DNA of 64,000 bases from assembly GCF_020400585.1 (NCBI RefSeq), contig NZ_JAINVF010000026.1, positions 36,089 to 100,088 of the forward strand, written 5' to 3'. This document shows positions 60,692-64,000 of the stretch, piece after piece. Under the pieces are notes generated by a model, which ran no database searches, was not told the origin of the DNA, and was given only the letters and a program-made list of their open reading frames with translations. Position numbers and translations under genes: made by a program. The number at the start of each line of letters is the position of its first letter. Position 1 is the first letter of the stretch. Source of the stretch: Streptomyces sp. NK08204 (GTDB lineage Bacteria; Actinomycetota; Actinomycetes; Streptomycetales; Streptomycetaceae).

Positions 60692-61672
60692 ATGCACCTC
60701 GAGTTCCGGCACCTGCGCCTCCTGCTCACCGTCGCCGAGGCCGGCAGCATCCGCAAGGCTGCCGCACGGCTGCAGCTCTCTCAGCCGGCCACGAGCGCTC
60801 AGCTGAAGCGGATAGAACAGGAGCTGGGCGGCCCGCTGTTCATCCGCAGCGTCGACGGGGTGAAGCCGAACGAGAACGGACAGTACGTCCTGCGCTGCGC
60901 CCGTGACCTCGTCGCCGGCTTCGACCGGCTGCGCGAGCACGCACGATCGGCGGCCGAGGCGGACCGACAGGCCGCCGCCCCGCTGAGAGCGGGCGGAACC
61001 GCCGGCCTCCTGGTGTCCCTGCTGGTCTCCGCTCTCTTCGAACTCGTCCCGGAACGCCGGCTCACCATAGATGCCCGGCGTTCCGTGCACACCCTGGTGA
61101 AACTGCTGAGCCTGTCGAAATGCGACATCGCCGTCTTCGGTGAGTTCCCGGGTTTCCCCCTCCCGGTCGGTGAGTCGGTGGCGACGCGCACACTGCTCCG
61201 CGAGCCGGTCTTCGTCCTGCTCGCCGAGGAACACCCGCTGGCGCGAAAGGAGATGGTGGGGCTCCAGGAGCTGGCGGGGGAGGACTGGGTCATGCCGGAG
61301 GCCGACGAGAGCGGTGTCCACGCCTACCTTCATCTCACCTGCCAGTCAGCGGGATTCACCCCGCGCATCGCCCATGTGACGCCGGACCTGTCCGTGGCGC
61401 AGATCCTGGTCGCCGGCCGGCGTGCGGTCTGCGGCGTATGGCCGACCGCGGACGTTTCCGCCCCGGGCACCGTGCAACGGCCGCTCGTGGACGTGCCGTT
61501 CCACCGGCGGCTGCTGCTGGCCTGGAACACGGAATCGGTGCCGCCCGAACTCGCCGACGCGGCGTACGAGCGTCTGCTGGCCGCCTATCTGCCGCAGGTG
61601 CGGCAGCGGCCGCAGTATCTGGCCTGGTGGGAGGACGGAGGTGAGGAGTTCGCCCTCGGTGAGGGCACATGA
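60692..61672 (+). CDS. LysR family transcriptional regulator
   Basis: This 326-residue regulator has an N-terminal winged helix (LEFRHLRLLLTVAEAGSIRKAAARLQLSQPATSAQLKRIEQELG) and a C-terminal co-inducer domain. ATG 60692 is chosen (MHLEFRHL); an ATG six bases upstream is equivalent. It lies 147 bp before the M4 protease gene on the same strand, a layout seen where a LysR-type protein controls a neighbouring secreted protease in Streptomyces. That link is inference. Confidence 0.93.
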   Translation: MHLEFRHLRLLLTVAEAGSIRKAAARLQLSQPATSAQLKRIEQELGGPLFIRSVDGVKPNENGQYVLRCARDLVAGFDRLREHARSAAEADRQAAAPLRAGGTAGLLVSLLVSALFELVPERRLTIDARRSVHTLVKLLSLSKCDIAVFGEFPGFPLPVGESVATRTLLREPVFVLLAEEHPLARKEMVGLQELAGEDWVMPEADESGVHAYLHLTCQSAGFTPRIAHVTPDLSVAQILVAGRRAVCGVWPTADVSAPGTVQRPLVDVPFHRRLLLAWNTESVPPELADAAYERLLAAYLPQVRQRPQYLAWWEDGGEEFALGEGT

Positions 61673-61819
61673 CCGGCCGGCCCGCTGTTCCCCAGGCCCC
61701 CTATAGCACCGAAGTTATATCCCAGATGGAGTCACGTCAGGGACATGCCACTCGGTGGACACTTCGCGTCAACGTCCGAGGACGTTGTCACCCCACGACG
61801 AGCGAAGGAACACCGCGTC

Positions 61820-63421
61820 ATGCCCCGTCCTCTTCTTGCCCTTTCGGCGATGGTCGCCGCCGGCGTCATCACCACGGGTGTGATGGCCCTCCCCGCGCAC
61901 TCGCAGCCCCATGCAGTGCAGCGCGGAACCTCTGTGCGCGACACGGCGATAACCCAGGCCAAGGCGAACGTGACCCGGCACGCCGACACCTTCGGTTTCG
62001 GCACGGGCCAGACGCTCCACGTGAAGGACGTCGTGATCGACGCCGACGGCACCCAGCACGTCCGCTTCGAGCGGACCTACCGCGGCCTCCCCGTCGTCGG
62101 CGGCGACTTCGTCGTCCACCAGAAGGCCGACGGCTCGTTCAAGGGATCCTCCCGCGCCAAGGCCCACATGGTGGCGCTCAAGTCCGTCACTCCCGCCGTC
62201 AGCGCCAAGGGCACAGCGGCCAGCGCCATGAGGCGCTCGCACGGCTTGGTGCGCAACGCCAAGACCACCCCCGAGCTGATCGTGTGGGCCGCCGACGGCA
62301 CCCCGCGCCTGGCCTGGCGTACGACCGTGCAGGGCCTGGGCGACAAGGGCCAGCCGCACGGCGAGGTCTTCGTCACCGACGCCACCACCGGCGCGGCGAT
62401 CGAGAACTACGACGCCGAGCACGAGGCGACCGGCACCGGCCACTCCGAGTACACCGGTGACGTCAGCATCGACACCACCCAGCAGGCGGACGGCACCTAT
62501 GCCCTGATCGACCCCGTGCGCGGTCACATCACCAAGGACGCGCACAACCTGTCGTCCTCGTCCCTGAAAAGCTCCTCCGGCACCCTGTTCACCGACGCCG
62601 ACAACGTCTGGGGCGACGGCAAGAAGTTCTCCACCGACCGCGCCACCGCAGCCGTCGACGCGCACGCCAACACCGCGGAGACGTTCGACTACTACAAGGC
62701 GACCTTCGGCCGCAACGGCATCAAGAACGACGGCCGTGGCGCCACCGTCTTCGTCCACGTCGGCACCAACTGGGACAACGCCCAGTGGTCGGACGCCTGC
62801 TTCTGCATGATGACCGGCGACGGCAACGGCACCACCGACCCCGAGCAGGTCGACCTCGACACCATGGGCCACGAGATGACCCACGGCGTCACCTCGGCCA
62901 CCGCCAACCTGCGCTACAGCGGCGAGTCCGGCGGCCTGAACGAAGCGACCAGCGACATCCTCGGCACCATGGTCGAGTGGTACGCCAACAACCCCATCGA
63001 CACCCCCGACTACCTCTTCAGCGACCAGTCCACCCCGCCGTGGCTGCGCCGCTTCGACAAGCCGTCCCTGGACGGCCGCTCCGCCGACTGCTGGTCGAAG
63101 TCGGTGGGCCGCCTGGACGTGCACAACTCCTCGGGCGTCGGCAACCACTGGTTCTACCTCGCGAGCGAGGGCAGCGGCGCCAAGACCATCAACGGCGTCT
63201 CCTACAACAGCCCCACCTGTGATGGCTCCACCGTCACCGGCATCGGCAACCAGAAGGCCTCCGCCATCTGGTACCGCGCTCTGACCGTCTACATGACCTC
63301 CACCACGGACTACAAGGGCGCCCGCACCGCGACCCTGAACGCGGCGAAGGACCTGTACGGCGCCACCAGCCCCGAGTACGCCACCGTGGCCGCGGCCTGG
63401 AGCGCGGTCAACGTCCTCTGA
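61820..63421 (+). CDS. Secreted M4 (thermolysin-like) metalloprotease
   Basis: This 533-residue preproprotease has a signal peptide (about 1-30, ending near PAHSQPHA), an FTP/PepSY-like propeptide (to about 200) and the catalytic domain. The zinc site is HEMTH (His351, Glu352, His355), with the third ligand Glu375 in GLNEATSDI and a catalytic His region DVHNSSGVGNHWFYLAS. ATG 61820 has GAAGGA upstream. It is an extracellular neutral protease activated by autocleavage of the propeptide. The preceding LysR gene may regulate it. Confidence 0.94.
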   Translation: MPRPLLALSAMVAAGVITTGVMALPAHSQPHAVQRGTSVRDTAITQAKANVTRHADTFGFGTGQTLHVKDVVIDADGTQHVRFERTYRGLPVVGGDFVVHQKADGSFKGSSRAKAHMVALKSVTPAVSAKGTAASAMRRSHGLVRNAKTTPELIVWAADGTPRLAWRTTVQGLGDKGQPHGEVFVTDATTGAAIENYDAEHEATGTGHSEYTGDVSIDTTQQADGTYALIDPVRGHITKDAHNLSSSSLKSSSGTLFTDADNVWGDGKKFSTDRATAAVDAHANTAETFDYYKATFGRNGIKNDGRGATVFVHVGTNWDNAQWSDACFCMMTGDGNGTTDPEQVDLDTMGHEMTHGVTSATANLRYSGESGGLNEATSDILGTMVEWYANNPIDTPDYLFSDQSTPPWLRRFDKPSLDGRSADCWSKSVGRLDVHNSSGVGNHWFYLASEGSGAKTINGVSYNSPTCDGSTVTGIGNQKASAIWYRALTVYMTSTTDYKGARTATLNAAKDLYGATSPEYATVAAAWSAVNVL

Positions 63422-63463
63422 CGCACCCACGCGCCGACACACCTCCTTCATACGCAGGAGCGG

Positions 63464-63501
63464 GCCCGGGCGACGGCAAGTCCCACAGCCGTCGCCCGGG
63501 C
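63464..63501 (+). terminator. M4 protease terminator
   Basis: GCCCGGGCGACGGC and its complement form a perfect 14-bp stem with a 10-nt loop, 42 nt after the stop. Confidence 0.85.
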
Positions 63502-63722
63502 CTCTGTCCAGTGGTGGGCGCGAGGTGGCCGGCGAATGTGCGGCATCGCGTGGGCGCCTCCCGCATATTCCGGATCAAGGGCTTTGTACCGGCATGGCGT
63601 ACCTCACCCAGGAGACAGTTCATCATTCAACTAAAGGCGTGTAGTGTCCCTATTGCCTGATCCAAGGCACGCCATCGTGAACTGTTTGTCCAGGTCACGG
63701 GGTAAGCAAGGAGGAAAGATCA

Positions 63723-64000
63723 TGGGGATTGGCATTGCGCGCCGCGCCGCCATGGCGGCCGCTTCCGTGGTGGTCGCAGCGAGCGGGCTCCTCGCCGCAG
63801 GGGGTACCGCCTCGGCGGCCAGCCTCCCGGCCGGCGACCGGGATGCCGTCGCCTCCCAGTCTGTGCGGCTCTCCGGGGCCCATGACGCGGGCTGGAACGA
63901 CGACCGAGTGCGCCACGACGTCCATGGGCCCACTTCCTGGGCCCGTGACCACGAGGGGCGTCGGGACTGGGTCCTCGGGCAGATCGACTGGGCCCGTGAC
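63723..64000 (+). CDS. Secreted protein, N-terminal part (cut by window edge)
   Basis: Open from ATG 63723 behind AAGGAGG to the right edge (92 codons visible). It begins with a signal peptide: MGIGIARRAAMAAASVVVAA, then SGLLAAGGTASAA. The following mature part is polar, with repeated WARD-type units (TSWARDHEGRRDWVLGQIDW). I do not recognise the family. The repeats of Trp-Ala-Arg-Asp may continue to the right. Confidence 0.7.

Overview
This window is chromosomal DNA from a high-GC actinomycete, most likely Streptomyces. The evidence is strong GC bias at third codon positions, frequent GTG starts with GGAGG-type ribosome binding sites, a mycothiol-dependent isomerase-family gene, a TerD gene, an F420/LLM oxidoreductase, secreted SGNH and M4 hydrolases, and two natural-product loci. 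I found no rRNA, tRNA or CRISPR array.

Left arm (1-14140): a biosynthetic gene cluster that continues beyond the left edge. It holds the end of an aspartate kinase, then GriI-like and GriH-like enzymes that in grixazone biosynthesis make 3-amino-4-hydroxybenzoate (3,4-AHBA) from aspartate semialdehyde and a triose phosphate. These are followed by an amidohydrolase and a PaaK-like adenylating ligase (a pairing known from benzoxazole clusters), two flavin monooxygenases, a DhbA/EntA-like dehydrogenase, a PhzD/DhbB-like isochorismatase, a second SDR, a DUF6081 protein, a DUF485/sodium-solute-symporter pair and a PhzC-like class II DAHP synthase. The cluster therefore appears to draw on both the aspartate-derived 3,4-AHBA route and a chorismate-derived route to 3-hydroxyanthranilate or 2,3-dihydroxybenzoate. 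No ADIC/isochorismate synthase and no coupling enzyme is visible, so both are expected to the left. A secreted protein of the vanadium haloperoxidase fold that lacks both key histidines follows.

16379-20587: an orphan NarL-type response regulator and a minimal class II lanthipeptide locus (66-residue LanA, LanM) with a strong hairpin between precursor and synthetase. No transporter or protease is present.

20725-48800: mostly housekeeping and accessory genes. The standout is a three-gene, end-to-end overlapping unit of two DUF4132 proteins and a 130-residue protein with ubiquitin-like (beta-grasp) layout ending in Gly-Gly. The two DUF4132 genes share 84-nt and 78-nt blocks of perfect identity, which suggests gene conversion. 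Other items are a TetR/NTF2 divergent pair with two matching operators, a Y-family polymerase-like gene that lacks catalytic acids but sits behind a LexA-type SOS box, IS5-type transposase remnants, a SUKH protein, a GH36 alpha-galactosidase and an extremely acidic tandem-repeat protein.

49112-64000: a membrane NACHT NTPase with a long Gly-rich hydrophobic C-terminus, a 2-hydroxyacid dehydrogenase, a secreted SGNH hydrolase, an LLM oxidoreductase, a frameshifted IS5 transposase and a second transposase scar, GNAT enzymes, TerD, a broken copy of the Y-polymerase gene tail, a LysR regulator, a secreted M4 metalloprotease and the start of another secreted protein cut by the right edge.
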